Positions 9,334 through 17,437 of a stretch of 64,000 bases of DNA are shown piece after piece; position 1 is the stretch's first letter, and the number at the start of each line of letters is the position of its first letter. A model generated the notes under the pieces. It was not told where the DNA came from. It worked only from the letters and a program-made list of their open reading frames with translations, and did not search any database. Location: NCBI GenBank assembly GCA_900079685.1, contig LT599018.1:2805785-2869784 (forward strand). The letters are read 5' to 3'. The translations under genes were made by a program, and so were the position numbers. The stretch comes from an uncultured delta proteobacterium. GTDB taxonomy: Bacteria; Desulfobacterota; Desulfovibrionia; Desulfovibrionales; Desulfovibrionaceae.

Positions 9334-10245
9334 TCAGCCGTACTCCACAAAGGTCCCATCGCGCAGTTCCCGGAAGGCCTGGTCCAACTCCTCCTGGGTG
9401 TTCATGACAATGGGGCCGCCCCAGGCCACGGGCTCGCGCAGCGGTCTGCCCATGACGACGACGAGCCGGGAATCCGTATCCCCGCCGCGCAAGGTGATGC
9501 ATTCCCCGGGTCCGAACAGCACGGCGTGCCGGGCGTGGATGGGCGTCGCGGCGCAATAGTTCTTGCCGTTTCCGCCGCAGGGCGATTCCCCCGGCACCGG
9601 GCCGGAGCTGCAATCGCCATACAGAACGTAGGCGAAAACCGTGTCTTCCGGATTCGTTGCAAGGGTCCAGAGCGCTCCCGCTTTCAACGTGACGTCCAGG
9701 AACGTGACCGGGACGTAATCGGCCCGCATGGCTCCCGGATGGCCCTTGTATTCGCCGGAGAGCACGCGCACGGCCGCGCCGTCCTCCGCGACCACGGCGA
9801 TCATGCCGGGCTGGATGTCGCGGTATTGCGGCTCGGCCATCTTGTCCTTTTTCGCGAGGTTGACCCAGAGTTGCAGGCCCAGCATGCGGGGCGAGGGTTG
9901 GGGCATTTCCTGGTGCAGAATGCCGCCGCCCGCCGTCATCCACTGGCAGCCGCCGCTGACGATGGTGCCTGCGTTGCCGAGGCTGTCCTGGTGGTCGATT
10001 TCGCCTTCGGCAAGGTAGGTCACGGTCTCGATTCCCCGGTGCGGGTGCATGGGGAACCCCGCGACATAGTCATCCGGGTTTTGGGAATCAAAGGCGTCCA
10101 GCATGAGGAAGGGATCGAAATCCTTGATGGTTTGCGGTCCCAGAACGCGGACGAGGCGCACGCCGGCGCCGTCCACGGCGGGGTTGCCCGCCACCTGCCG
10201 CGCCACGCAGCGCGAGCGGGGCTGTGGATTGTGTGTTGTATCCAT
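9334..10245 (-). CDS. Pirin family protein
   Basis: Bicupin protein of 303 residues, probably cytoplasmic and metal-binding; some pirins have quercetin dioxygenase activity. The N-terminal cupin has the hallmark FPMHPHRGIETVTYLAEGEIDHQDSLGN with metal-binding His pair and a further His/Glu, and GGCQWMTAGGGILHQEMP. The C-terminal cupin is the usual degenerate copy. Start ATG 10245 is chosen because GGAGGGTAGT precedes it; an upstream in-frame start lacks such a site. The biological role of bacterial pirins is often unclear and nothing in the neighbourhood narrows it. Confidence 0.92.
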   Translation of the reverse strand: MDTTHNPQPRSRCVARQVAGNPAVDGAGVRLVRVLGPQTIKDFDPFLMLDAFDSQNPDDYVAGFPMHPHRGIETVTYLAEGEIDHQDSLGNAGTIVSGGCQWMTAGGGILHQEMPQPSPRMLGLQLWVNLAKKDKMAEPQYRDIQPGMIAVVAEDGAAVRVLSGEYKGHPGAMRADYVPVTFLDVTLKAGALWTLATNPEDTVFAYVLYGDCSSGPVPGESPCGGNGKNYCAATPIHARHAVLFGPGECITLRGGDTDSRLVVVMGRPLREPVAWGGPIVMNTQEELDQAFRELRDGTFVEYG

Positions 10246-10298
10246 ACTACCCTCCAAGATTGGGAAAAGTACCATGGAATCCGGTCCGCCGGAGAGAG

Positions 10299-10955
10299 TT
10301 ATTTTTCCAATGGCACGGTCACGGCGCCATGCGTATCCTTGCCGATATACGGTTTGGCCGCCTCAAGCATGGCGGGCATGAGGGCGCGCAGGTTGTTCTC
10401 GCCGTTATCGGCCGTTACGGTGATTTTCCACAGGCTCGCGCCCTTGTTCCGCGGATCAGGAGTGCCCGCGACCGCATCCAGAATGACGGCGTGCTTGTAG
10501 CGGGAGACAGTCTGGCCGCCGCCCATGGGCACGCCGATGCCCAGGCCGAAAAAGCTGCCGCCGCCCCAGCCCCAGTCCCGATCATAGTAGCCGCCCGAGC
10601 CGGAGCCGACCCCGATGCCCACCGTGGGCCCGCTGCCGTCGGAATAGGTCATCATTTCGCTGGTATGGTAGGAGAGGAGCACGGTGGCCGTCGCCTGCTC
10701 GCCGTCTTCCGCCACGGCAAGGCCCAGGCCTCGCAAAACCGGGATCAGATGGTTTTTATATTCCACAAATTGCAAGTCATCGGGCCGGGTATCGGCCATG
10801 CCGGGCAGGATGGCGTAACGGAGGTTTGCCGGAACGCCGCCCCCGGGGGCGGCAAGGCCGTCCACCGTCGCGGTGGGTTTGGCGCAGCCGAAAGCGGCCA
10901 GGCCGAGTGCCAGGAAAAGAAAAAACAAACGAACGGTATAGCGGGCGGGGACCAT
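10299..10955 (-). CDS. DUF4136-like lipoprotein
   Basis: Lipoprotein of 218 residues. The signal peptide ends in a lipobox LAAFGC with lipidation at Cys24. The mature part resembles DUF4136 outer-membrane-associated lipoproteins: a beta strand, a segment where residues from an EYKNHL helix follow a Pro-Asp-Asp-Leu pair, and a central Gly/Ser/Asp-rich low-complexity stretch (about 109-146: GIGVGSGSGGYYDRDWGWGGG). GGAGG lies 7 bases before the start. Transcribed toward pirin with a 53-base gap. Function unknown; the family match is by overall pattern only. Confidence 0.7.
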   Translation of the reverse strand: MVPARYTVRLFFLFLALGLAAFGCAKPTATVDGLAAPGGGVPANLRYAILPGMADTRPDDLQFVEYKNHLIPVLRGLGLAVAEDGEQATATVLLSYHTSEMMTYSDGSGPTVGIGVGSGSGGYYDRDWGWGGGSFFGLGIGVPMGGGQTVSRYKHAVILDAVAGTPDPRNKGASLWKITVTADNGENNLRALMPAMLEAAKPYIGKDTHGAVTVPLEK

Positions 10956-11114
10956 GGGGTGACCTCCGGTTTCCGGGTTCTTTTACTCAATATAAACCAT
11001 CGGCGCGGCATGTCCATTACAAGCTGGACAGGATGCGCAATAACGGAGACGCTTGCGCGGACAGAAAGCCGGAGGTATACCTTCGCGGATACCACCGCCG
11101 TCTCGAGGAAGCCG

Positions 11115-12722
11115 ATGCTTGACATGCCGCCGTTCACCCAGTCCGTGTATGCCCCTTTGGTGGCCATGCTGCCCGTGCTCTGGCTTTTCGTCAGCCTGGG
11201 TGTTCTGAAAATGTCCACGCCGGTGGCCTGCGCCGCCGGGCTTGCCATGAGCGCCGTTCTGGCCGTCGCGGGCTGGGGCTTTACGCCGGTTCTGGCCGCC
11301 AAGGCGTTCCTTGACGGCGCGGCCTTCGCCCTCATGCCCATTCTCTGGGTCATTTTCGCGGCCCTCCTGACCTATTCCATTGCCGTGGAAACAAAGGCCA
11401 TGGACCGCATCAAGGACCTTCTGGCTTCCGTCTCCCGCGACAGGCGCATCCAGGCGCTGCTCATCGCCTGGGGGTTCGGCGGGTTCATGGAGTCCGTGGC
11501 CGGGTTCGGCACGGCTGTCGCGGTTCCGGCCGCGGTTCTGGTTTCCCTCGGATTCGCCCCGTTTTGCGCGGCGGTGGTATGCCTTCTGGCCAACACCGTT
11601 GCCGTGGCGTTCGGGGTGGTGGGGATACCCGTCATCACCCTTGCCTGGATAACGGATCTGCCCGTTACCGAGCTTTCCACCCGGATCGTGCTGCAGCTGA
11701 CGGCCTTTGTGTTCATCGTGCCGATTTTCATCGTGACGGCCGTGACCGGGAGCGTGCGCGGCGTGGCCGGGGTGTGGGTGCACGCCCTTGGGGCGGGTGC
11801 GAGCTTCGGCGTGGTGCAGTTCATCGCGGCCCGGTATATCGGCCCGGAGATGCCCGCCATTCTCGGCTCCCTGGCCGCGTTCGCGACCACGGCGGCTCTG
11901 GCAAAATACCTGCCGCCCAAACAGATCTGGACCTTTGCCCACGACGGGGAGGAGAGCGTTCTCCATGGCGGAGAAACGCGGGCGGGCGGAATCCGCCCGC
12001 GCGAACAAACGGCGGGCGGAGCCCGCCTGGACCTCGCCGCGCAACTTAAAGCCTGGTCTCCCTATATCGTTTTGCTCATCCTCGTTCTGGCGAGCCGGAT
12101 GATCGGGCCGGTCAACGCGCTGCTCGCCAAGGCCACGAGCCTGCACGCCATTTACGACGGCCCCGGCGGCAAGCCGCTTGCCGTAGCCTGGCTGCTCACG
12201 CCGGGAACCCTTGTCCTGATAGCCGCCCTGATCGGCGGGCGTATCCAGGGAGCGTCTTTCGGGGCCATTCTTCGTCTGTCCGGGAAGACCGCGCGCCAGA
12301 TGGGAAAAAGCGTGATAACCATCGTGTGCATCGTGGCGCTGGCCAAGATGCTGGGCTACAGCGGCATGGTCAACACGGTGGCCGTGGCCCTGGCGGATGT
12401 CGCGGGAACCTTCTACCCGCTGGTGGCGCCGGTTTTGGGCATGCTCGGCACCTTCATCACCGGGAGCGACACCAGCTCCAACATTTTGTTCGGCCAGTTG
12501 CAGAAGCAGGTGGCGTTGAGCATCGGGGTTTCCCCGATCTGGATAGCCGCGGCCAACACCAGCGGGGCATGCATCGGCAAGATCATTTCCCTCCAGAGCA
12601 TCGCCATTGCCGGGATTTCGGCCAATATCGCGGGCAGGGAAGGGGAGCTCTTGATCGTGTGCGTGAAGTACGCGCTGCCGTTTATCGTGGCGCTGGGCGC
12701 GCTGGTGTTCGCGGTTGCGTGA
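11115..12722 (+). CDS. L-lactate permease family transporter (LctP/GlcA type)
   Basis: Inner-membrane carrier of the LctP family that imports lactate or glycolate with protons. The 535 residues form about 12-14 hydrophobic segments with family motifs such as WGFGGFMESVAGFGTAVAVPA near 120-140, a GVVGIPV loop, and the C-terminal FITGSDTSSNILFGQLQ plus ANTSGACIGKIISLQSIAIA. Start ATG 11115 follows GAGGAAG; the frame stays open far upstream but that part is antisense to the lipoprotein gene and is not used. A hydrophilic loop near residues 288-305 carries two DNA palindromes. The following gene begins 21 bases later and may be cotranscribed. Confidence 0.9.
   Translation: MLDMPPFTQSVYAPLVAMLPVLWLFVSLGVLKMSTPVACAAGLAMSAVLAVAGWGFTPVLAAKAFLDGAAFALMPILWVIFAALLTYSIAVETKAMDRIKDLLASVSRDRRIQALLIAWGFGGFMESVAGFGTAVAVPAAVLVSLGFAPFCAAVVCLLANTVAVAFGVVGIPVITLAWITDLPVTELSTRIVLQLTAFVFIVPIFIVTAVTGSVRGVAGVWVHALGAGASFGVVQFIAARYIGPEMPAILGSLAAFATTAALAKYLPPKQIWTFAHDGEESVLHGGETRAGGIRPREQTAGGARLDLAAQLKAWSPYIVLLILVLASRMIGPVNALLAKATSLHAIYDGPGGKPLAVAWLLTPGTLVLIAALIGGRIQGASFGAILRLSGKTARQMGKSVITIVCIVALAKMLGYSGMVNTVAVALADVAGTFYPLVAPVLGMLGTFITGSDTSSNILFGQLQKQVALSIGVSPIWIAAANTSGACIGKIISLQSIAIAGISANIAGREGELLIVCVKYALPFIVALGALVFAVA
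11982..12027. repeat. Pair of GC palindromes inside the permease gene
   Basis: Two perfect palindromes lie in tandem: GCGGGCGGA-A-TCCGCCCGC at 11982-12000 and GGCGGGC-GGA-GCCCGCC at 12011-12027. They keep the reading frame and encode a Gly/Arg-rich cytoplasmic loop, as if a REP-like repeat had been captured within the gene. Confidence 0.6.
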
Positions 12723-12743
12723 GCGCGTAGAGGAGAATCATCA

Positions 12744-13388
12744 ATGGAACTGAAAGATATTCTGGAGCAACACGCGGGCGCGGTCATGGACCGCCAGCAG
12801 GTTCTGGGCGAACGGCTCGGCAGCCACGAGTGGGCGGCGGACACGGAAAGCGGCATGATCTTTTTCAGCGGGCCGAACATTGAAAGCCCGTTCGAGATCA
12901 TCGGCACCGTTTCCAGCGCCACCGGCGAATGGCTCTGGGGGTGGGCCAACGCCTCCCTGCCCGGCGATCTGGCGGTGATTTCCGACTCTCTCCATGCCGT
13001 GGGCAAGGCCGAGGGGATAGATTTTTTCACGAAGGAACGGTTCCCGGCGACAAAAGACGACCTGCACGCCATGGGCATCGCTGCCTGCGGCCTTGGCGGG
13101 GCGAAAGGCTATTACATCGCGGATTACGGGGACGGTATTTTGCTGGTGGCCCTGAAGGACGAGAGCGTCCTGCACGGCTGGCAGCCGGAGCATTCGCGTA
13201 TTTTCTCGGTATTTCCCCGAGTGATCCAGCTGTTTGACCTGGACCACAAAGCGGCCCTGCAACACTACCTCACCTCCCTCGGCTACGCGGTCAGCGAGGA
13301 GGGGGGCCTGTCCGCCGTCAAAGACGGCAGAATCGTTACCGCGACCTTTGACACGCAAGGCAGGCTGGCGGAACTGCAAAACGGGTAA
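12744..13388 (+). CDS. DUF6882-like conserved protein
   Basis: Soluble protein of 214 residues without signal peptide or membrane segment. It resembles the DUF6882 family by a beta-strand layout and the EWLWGWANASLP motif near 55-66. The C-terminal third ends in a short extra segment (LTSLGYAVSEEGG...) with repeated small strands that may be a separate unit. AGGAG lies 9 bases before the start, and the gene follows the permease by 21 bases, which suggests cotranscription. The function of the family is unknown to me. Confidence 0.75.
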   Translation: MELKDILEQHAGAVMDRQQVLGERLGSHEWAADTESGMIFFSGPNIESPFEIIGTVSSATGEWLWGWANASLPGDLAVISDSLHAVGKAEGIDFFTKERFPATKDDLHAMGIAACGLGGAKGYYIADYGDGILLVALKDESVLHGWQPEHSRIFSVFPRVIQLFDLDHKAALQHYLTSLGYAVSEEGGLSAVKDGRIVTATFDTQGRLAELQNG

Positions 13389-13394
13389 AAGCCT

Positions 13395-14282
13395 CTATCC
13401 TTCCTCTTGAACCTGCATGGCCAGGCCCTCGATGAACTTTTTGACGTTGATCTTTCCCTGGATTTCCGAGCTGCCCCGCAGGAAGTTCATCTGGTTGCGG
13501 ACGTCGGTGAAATCGAAAAAAGAACTGCCGAAAGCCACGAAAAACTCGTTGTTGTAATCTTCCAGCCCCAGATTGGCGGTGTTGTTGAGCGCCTTGCTGA
13601 TGGCGCGGCGCACCCGCTGTTCCACGCTCGCCGCGTTGATCTTCCGGCCCTGTTCGGCATGCTTTTTCGCGATCAGGGCATACAGTTCGTTCATTTTTTT
13701 CGGGCATTCCGTCCCGGCCTCGCGCCCCAGCAACAGCAGGCACATTTCCACGATGTCCTCGCTGCCGCTCTCGCCGAGAATGCCCAGTTTGGCCAAGGTC
13801 CCCCTGATTTGCCTGCGCCGGGTTTCCTCCCCCGACTTTCCGGGGGGACGCTCGGCAACCGGTTCAATGCCGCCGATGGTCACCCGCAGCGACTGGATGA
13901 TGTTGCGCATGCTCATGCGCTCATGCACCTGGCCGATGACGGAAACCACTTCGATCATGTTGATGGGCTTGTTGATGAAAAAATCGACCCCGGCCTGATA
14001 GGCCTTGCCCACCATGTCTTTATCCGCCACCTGGGAGAGCATGACGAAGCAGGTGTTCGGGCAGTCCGGCTTAAGGTTGCCGACGAGGGTTATGCCGTCG
14101 ACGCCGGGCAGCAACAGGTCGATGAGCACGATGTCCGGCCGGAGCGCCTTGATCTCCCCGTAGGCCACGGCTCCGTCCTCGGCCTCCCCTGCCACGGCGC
14201 CCAGGTCGTGGTCCGCGATGATCCTGCCCAGAATTTTCCGGACCGTCTTGTCGTCATCAAGGATGTAAAAGCTGGCATTCAC
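13395..14282 (-). CDS. Response regulator with YcbB (GlnL-type) output domain
   Basis: DNA-binding response regulator of 295 residues. The receiver domain covers about 1-120, with acidic residues DDD 9-11, phospho-acceptor Asp55 (LIDLLLPGVDG) and Lys105. The C-terminal part (about 150-290) matches the YcbB domain found in Bacillus GlnL, with its EQRVRRAISKALNNTANLGLEDYNNEFF segment. The start codon overlaps the stop of the upstream kinase by four bases (ATGA), so the two are one operon. In Bacillus the homologous pair activates glutamine uptake and use; here the divergent symporter gene is the likely target, supported by TTTTGT repeats in front of it. Confidence 0.88.
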   Translation of the reverse strand: MNASFYILDDDKTVRKILGRIIADHDLGAVAGEAEDGAVAYGEIKALRPDIVLIDLLLPGVDGITLVGNLKPDCPNTCFVMLSQVADKDMVGKAYQAGVDFFINKPINMIEVVSVIGQVHERMSMRNIIQSLRVTIGGIEPVAERPPGKSGEETRRRQIRGTLAKLGILGESGSEDIVEMCLLLLGREAGTECPKKMNELYALIAKKHAEQGRKINAASVEQRVRRAISKALNNTANLGLEDYNNEFFVAFGSSFFDFTDVRNQMNFLRGSSEIQGKINVKKFIEGLAMQVQEEG

Positions 14283-15565
14283 ACGCCGTTACCTCCGTCC
14301 ATGCTTTTCTCGGGTATCCGGATACTGAAAAGCGTGCCTTCCGGGCTTGAATGCACGGTGATTTTCCCGTCGCAGTGGTTTTCCACAATGCTCTTCACAT
14401 GGGCGAGGCCGATGCCGGTGGACATCTCCCCGGTGGCCGGGTCGAACTTGGTGGAAAATCCCGGCTCAAAGATGCAGTCCAGGAGGTCCTCGGCAATGCC
14501 GGGGCCGTTATCCGCCACCTCCAGGACGCAAAACCCGTCCTCGCACCGGGCGTTCACCGCGATCGAGCCGCCCCCCCGGCCGGCCATGGCTTCCACCGCG
14601 TTGATGACCAGATTGTTTATGATGGAAATGATCGTGTAATAATGCCTTATCATCCAGTCGCCGTGGCAGGTGAAGGAGACGGTGATCGGCAGCTTTCTGG
14701 TGGCCAGGAGGGTTTCCGTGTTGGCCTGGAGCAGGGAAAACATGTCCGAAAGCCGCATGGGTTCTTCCACGTATTCCCCGGACAACACCTTTTCCATGCT
14801 GGCGTTGAGGCGCTGGTATTCCTTTTTCACCTCGTGGATCCGCCGGGAGACGGAAAGGGCTTCCTCCCCCAATTCGCCGCCTTTCAGCTTCTCATAAAGA
14901 GAATAGCTGTACTTCATGGCCGACTCGATATCGTCCATGGATTTGCGGAAAAACAACAGGTCGGTCTTGATGTTGGAGAAAAAGAGCAGCATCCGCCGGT
15001 AGCGCGCCTCGTGCAGAGCCCGGTCGTGGCGTTCCTGCCAGTAGATCGTCAGCCGGTAGACGGCTGCCGTCGCGCCGCACCGCAACACCCCGATCAGAAC
15101 GACGAAGAAAACCCCCCGTTCAAGCGGCTGGGAGAGGAAGACGTGCATCACGAACAGTTCCGCGACGTTGGCCAGGATTTCACAGGCTAGGAGCAGGAAA
15201 AACAGGTGCATGCCCCTGCCGGACCGTCTCTGGACGTCGAATAGGGAGAACAGGCAGCCGAAGGCCAGATAGAAAACCATGACCGGCATGTTCCGGAAAA
15301 TATACAGATCCAGGGTTATTTCTTCCGTGGAGCCGAACGCGATCACCCCGCGCAGGATAACCATCACCAGCCCGGCGATGGTTGAGTAAATCACGGGCGA
15401 GGCGGTCGGAAAATACAGCAGAATGAAGGCCAAAACCGGCACGCCGAGCGAGAACCGGAAATCATTGGAAAAGGGCCGGATGTCGATCTGGCCCAAAAAG
15501 GCGATCAGCAGGATCAGCGTGAGCAGGGTCCTGACCAGTGCTCCTTTGTCGGTGATGGTGTTCAT
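14279..15565 (-). CDS. Membrane sensor histidine kinase (GlnK/YcbA-like)
   Basis: Sensor kinase of 428 residues paired with the downstream YcbB-type regulator. The N-terminal 195 residues contain about six hydrophobic segments (LLTLILLIAFLGQI, LGVPVLAFILLYFPTA, VIYSTIAGLVMVILRGVIAF, MPVMVFYLAFGCLFSLF, MHLFFLLLACEILANVAELF, GVFFVVLIGVLRCGATAAVY). After these a helical dimerisation region contains a candidate phospho-acceptor His in RRIHEVKKEYQRL. The ATPase domain has N-box NNLVINAVEAM near 320, DNGPGI and GIGLAHVKSIVENH. The signal is probably an extracellular amino or dicarboxylic acid, judged from the divergent symporter. Four-base overlap with the regulator. Confidence 0.87.
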   Translation of the reverse strand: MNTITDKGALVRTLLTLILLIAFLGQIDIRPFSNDFRFSLGVPVLAFILLYFPTASPVIYSTIAGLVMVILRGVIAFGSTEEITLDLYIFRNMPVMVFYLAFGCLFSLFDVQRRSGRGMHLFFLLLACEILANVAELFVMHVFLSQPLERGVFFVVLIGVLRCGATAAVYRLTIYWQERHDRALHEARYRRMLLFFSNIKTDLLFFRKSMDDIESAMKYSYSLYEKLKGGELGEEALSVSRRIHEVKKEYQRLNASMEKVLSGEYVEEPMRLSDMFSLLQANTETLLATRKLPITVSFTCHGDWMIRHYYTIISIINNLVINAVEAMAGRGGGSIAVNARCEDGFCVLEVADNGPGIAEDLLDCIFEPGFSTKFDPATGEMSTGIGLAHVKSIVENHCDGKITVHSSPEGTLFSIRIPEKSMDGGNGV

Positions 15566-15780
15566 CGCATGTTCCTTGGCGGCAACCGGAAAAGGCGCGG
15601 CTCTTGTCCATGCGTGTTAGCAGCTTGCCGGTTCAATGGCAAATACCGGTGGCCAGAGCAGCGGCCTTCCTCTCCAAAGGCGGGCGCGCGGCAGCCGTTA
15701 TGTGGAAAACTGTAATTTTTTTCAGTGAATTCAATGCGCCGCATATTTTTTTGCGATCCCGGTGATTTTTTTACCCCTCC

Positions 15781-15806
15781 CTTTGTCGGTTTTTGTCAGT
15801 TTTTGT
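15781..15806 (+). promoter_or_regulatory. TTTTGT direct repeats, candidate GlnL-type operator
   Basis: Three hexamers in 10-base phase: CTTTGT (15781), TTTTGT (15791) and TTTTGT (15801), each separated by four bases. The last two form TTTTGT-N4-TTTTGT, the arrangement I recall for the Bacillus GlnL operator. The adjacent regulator carries the same YcbB output domain. The repeats lie about 250 bases before the symporter start and overlap a possible -35 element. Confidence 0.7.
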
Positions 15807-15832
15807 ATGTGCACCCGTAAAAGGGCGACAAT
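15803..15832 (+). promoter_or_regulatory. Candidate promoter for the symporter gene
   Basis: TTGTAT at 15803-15808 and GACAAT at 15827-15832 with an 18-base spacer. The -35 part overlaps the last TTTTGT repeat, a geometry expected for an activator touching RNA polymerase. Moderate match only. Confidence 0.4.
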
Positions 15833-16053
15833 AGAAAAAGACACTCGGCCGGAAGGCTTCCTTTTTTATACCACGCGGCAGAAGCAATATTTTCGGAGCA
15901 ACCAGTTACAGCAGGAGAAAACGATTACTCGATAACGGTAACAACAGCCGGACCCATTTTCGTCCGGCAGTGCCGGGACGGGCAGGCATCGGCCTGATCC
16001 CGGAGGGCCCCCGGCACAAAAAGCCCAAGACCTTAACACAAGGAGCAAAAGTT

Positions 16054-17331
16054 ATGGCACACGGCGCAACGCAAAAGAAAGGCATCCCTCTGTGGGGCAA
16101 GATCCTTATCGGTCTTATCATCGGCTGTATCATAGGGTTCCTCTGGCCTTCCCTGGGCAGCAAGCTCCAACCCATCGGAACGGCCTTTATCAAGGCCATC
16201 AAGATGATCGTCATGCCGCTGATCTTTTCCGCCGTCACACTGGGCATCTACAAGATGGGCTCGGACCTGAAGCAGTTGGGCAAGCTCGGCATTTTCGCGT
16301 TCGGCTGGTTTTATCTGGCCACGGGCGTGGCCATGGTTATCGGCATCAGCCTGAGCATCCTTTTCCACCCCGGCGCGGGCGTTGATCTTTCCCTCGCCCA
16401 GGGCACGACGCTGCCGAGCCATATCGGCGCCAACATGGACTGGGCCAAGTTCTTCCTGGACATCATCCCGGATAACATCGTGATGGCCATGGCCCAGCAG
16501 AAGATTATCCCCACCCTGTTCTTCGCGATCTGCTTCGGGATCTGCCTGTCCCAGATCAAGGGAAAGGCCAAGCCCATCATCGACGTGCTGGACGGCGTGC
16601 AGAACGCCATGTTCCGCCTGACCCACGGCATTATCGCCACCTCTCCCTATGCCGTTGCCGGCATCATGGCCTGGGTGTTCGCAACCCAAGGGCTCGCGCT
16701 GCTGCTGGCGCTCGCCAAGCTCGTGGGCGTCATGTACCTCGGCCTGTTCTGCATCATGATTATTTTCGGGGTCATCGTGGCCCTGCTCGGCGAAAATCCT
16801 TTCTACGTCCTGAAGAAGGTGCTGGAACCGTTCCTGCTCGCCTTCACCACCGCTTCCTCCGAAGTGACGCTGCCCGTGCACATGGAAATCCTGGAACGGA
16901 CCGGCATCCCCAACCGCGTGGTCTCCTTCGTGCTGCCGCTCGGCTACAGCTTCAACCTGGACGGCGCGGCGCTGGGCCAGTCCCTGTACATCTGCTTCCT
17001 GGCCCAGGCCTACGGGCTTGAGCTGGGCATCGCGTCCATTCTGACCATCCTGGTGACCACGCTCATCGCCAACAAGGGCACGGCCAACGTGCCTTCCGCG
17101 TCCATCGTGGTCATTTCCGTGGTGCTCGGGTCCCTTGGCCTGCCGCTGGAAGGCATCGCCATCCTCATGGCCGTGGACCGGTTCATGGACATGGGCCGCA
17201 CGGCCGTCAACGTTCTGGGCAACACGGTCGCCTGCCTCCTGCTGTACCGGATCGCGGGCGGCCACCTGAAGGACGACGATCTGGAACGGATCGAACGCCA
17301 GCAACTGGCCGGAGTGGGAGCCGACGACTAA
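16054..17331 (+). CDS. Dicarboxylate/amino acid:cation symporter (DAACS)
   Basis: Inner-membrane secondary transporter of 425 residues that takes up a dicarboxylate or acidic amino acid with Na+ or H+. It has the GltP/DctA fold: about eight membrane helices, the re-entrant hairpin motif TTASSEVTLPVHMEIL (Ser-rich in relatives, here TASSE), the NLDGAALGQSLY segment, and NKGTANVPSASIVV with DRFMDMGRTAVNVLGN at the substrate and cation site. ATG 16054 follows AAGGAG; an in-frame start 84 bases upstream lacks one. The gene diverges from a GlnK/GlnL-like pair that probably controls it. The natural transcription end may have been displaced by the insertion sequence just downstream. Confidence 0.92.
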   Translation: MAHGATQKKGIPLWGKILIGLIIGCIIGFLWPSLGSKLQPIGTAFIKAIKMIVMPLIFSAVTLGIYKMGSDLKQLGKLGIFAFGWFYLATGVAMVIGISLSILFHPGAGVDLSLAQGTTLPSHIGANMDWAKFFLDIIPDNIVMAMAQQKIIPTLFFAICFGICLSQIKGKAKPIIDVLDGVQNAMFRLTHGIIATSPYAVAGIMAWVFATQGLALLLALAKLVGVMYLGLFCIMIIFGVIVALLGENPFYVLKKVLEPFLLAFTTASSEVTLPVHMEILERTGIPNRVVSFVLPLGYSFNLDGAALGQSLYICFLAQAYGLELGIASILTILVTTLIANKGTANVPSASIVVISVVLGSLGLPLEGIAILMAVDRFMDMGRTAVNVLGNTVACLLLYRIAGGHLKDDDLERIERQQLAGVGADD

Positions 17332-17349
17332 CCGCATTCCCTCGCCCTT

Positions 17350-17393
17350 CAAACAAAAAGGCTGCCTTTGGCAGCCTTCAGACCTCTGACAAA
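17350..17393 (+). repeat. Left inverted repeat of the insertion sequence
   Basis: Starts CAAACAAAAAGGCTGCC and ends TGACAAA; it is the reverse complement of the right end apart from two bases. On the minus strand its hairpin plus T tract would terminate the transposase transcript. Confidence 0.85.
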
Positions 17394-17437
17394 CCCCCGT
17401 TTTTTTGAGCGGGGGTTTGTTTTATTGCAGCGTTTAG

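Larger units (their letters stand above)
15566..16053. other. Divergent control region of two-component system and symporter
   Basis: 488 bases without a gene. It holds TTTTGT direct repeats and a promoter-like pair for the symporter (listed separately) and a run of AT-rich sequence around 15705-15790 that may contain the kinase promoter. No RNA gene is seen. Confidence 0.6.

Noticed and set aside
10311..10330. TGGCACGGTCACGGC as sigma-54 promoter
   Set aside because: It lacks the TTGC half and lies inside the end of the lipoprotein gene.
10224..11114. Upstream in-frame extension of the lactate-permease-type gene
   Set aside because: It is antisense to the lipoprotein gene, which has its own signal peptide and ribosome site, and adds no family sequence; ATG 11115 has a good ribosome site.
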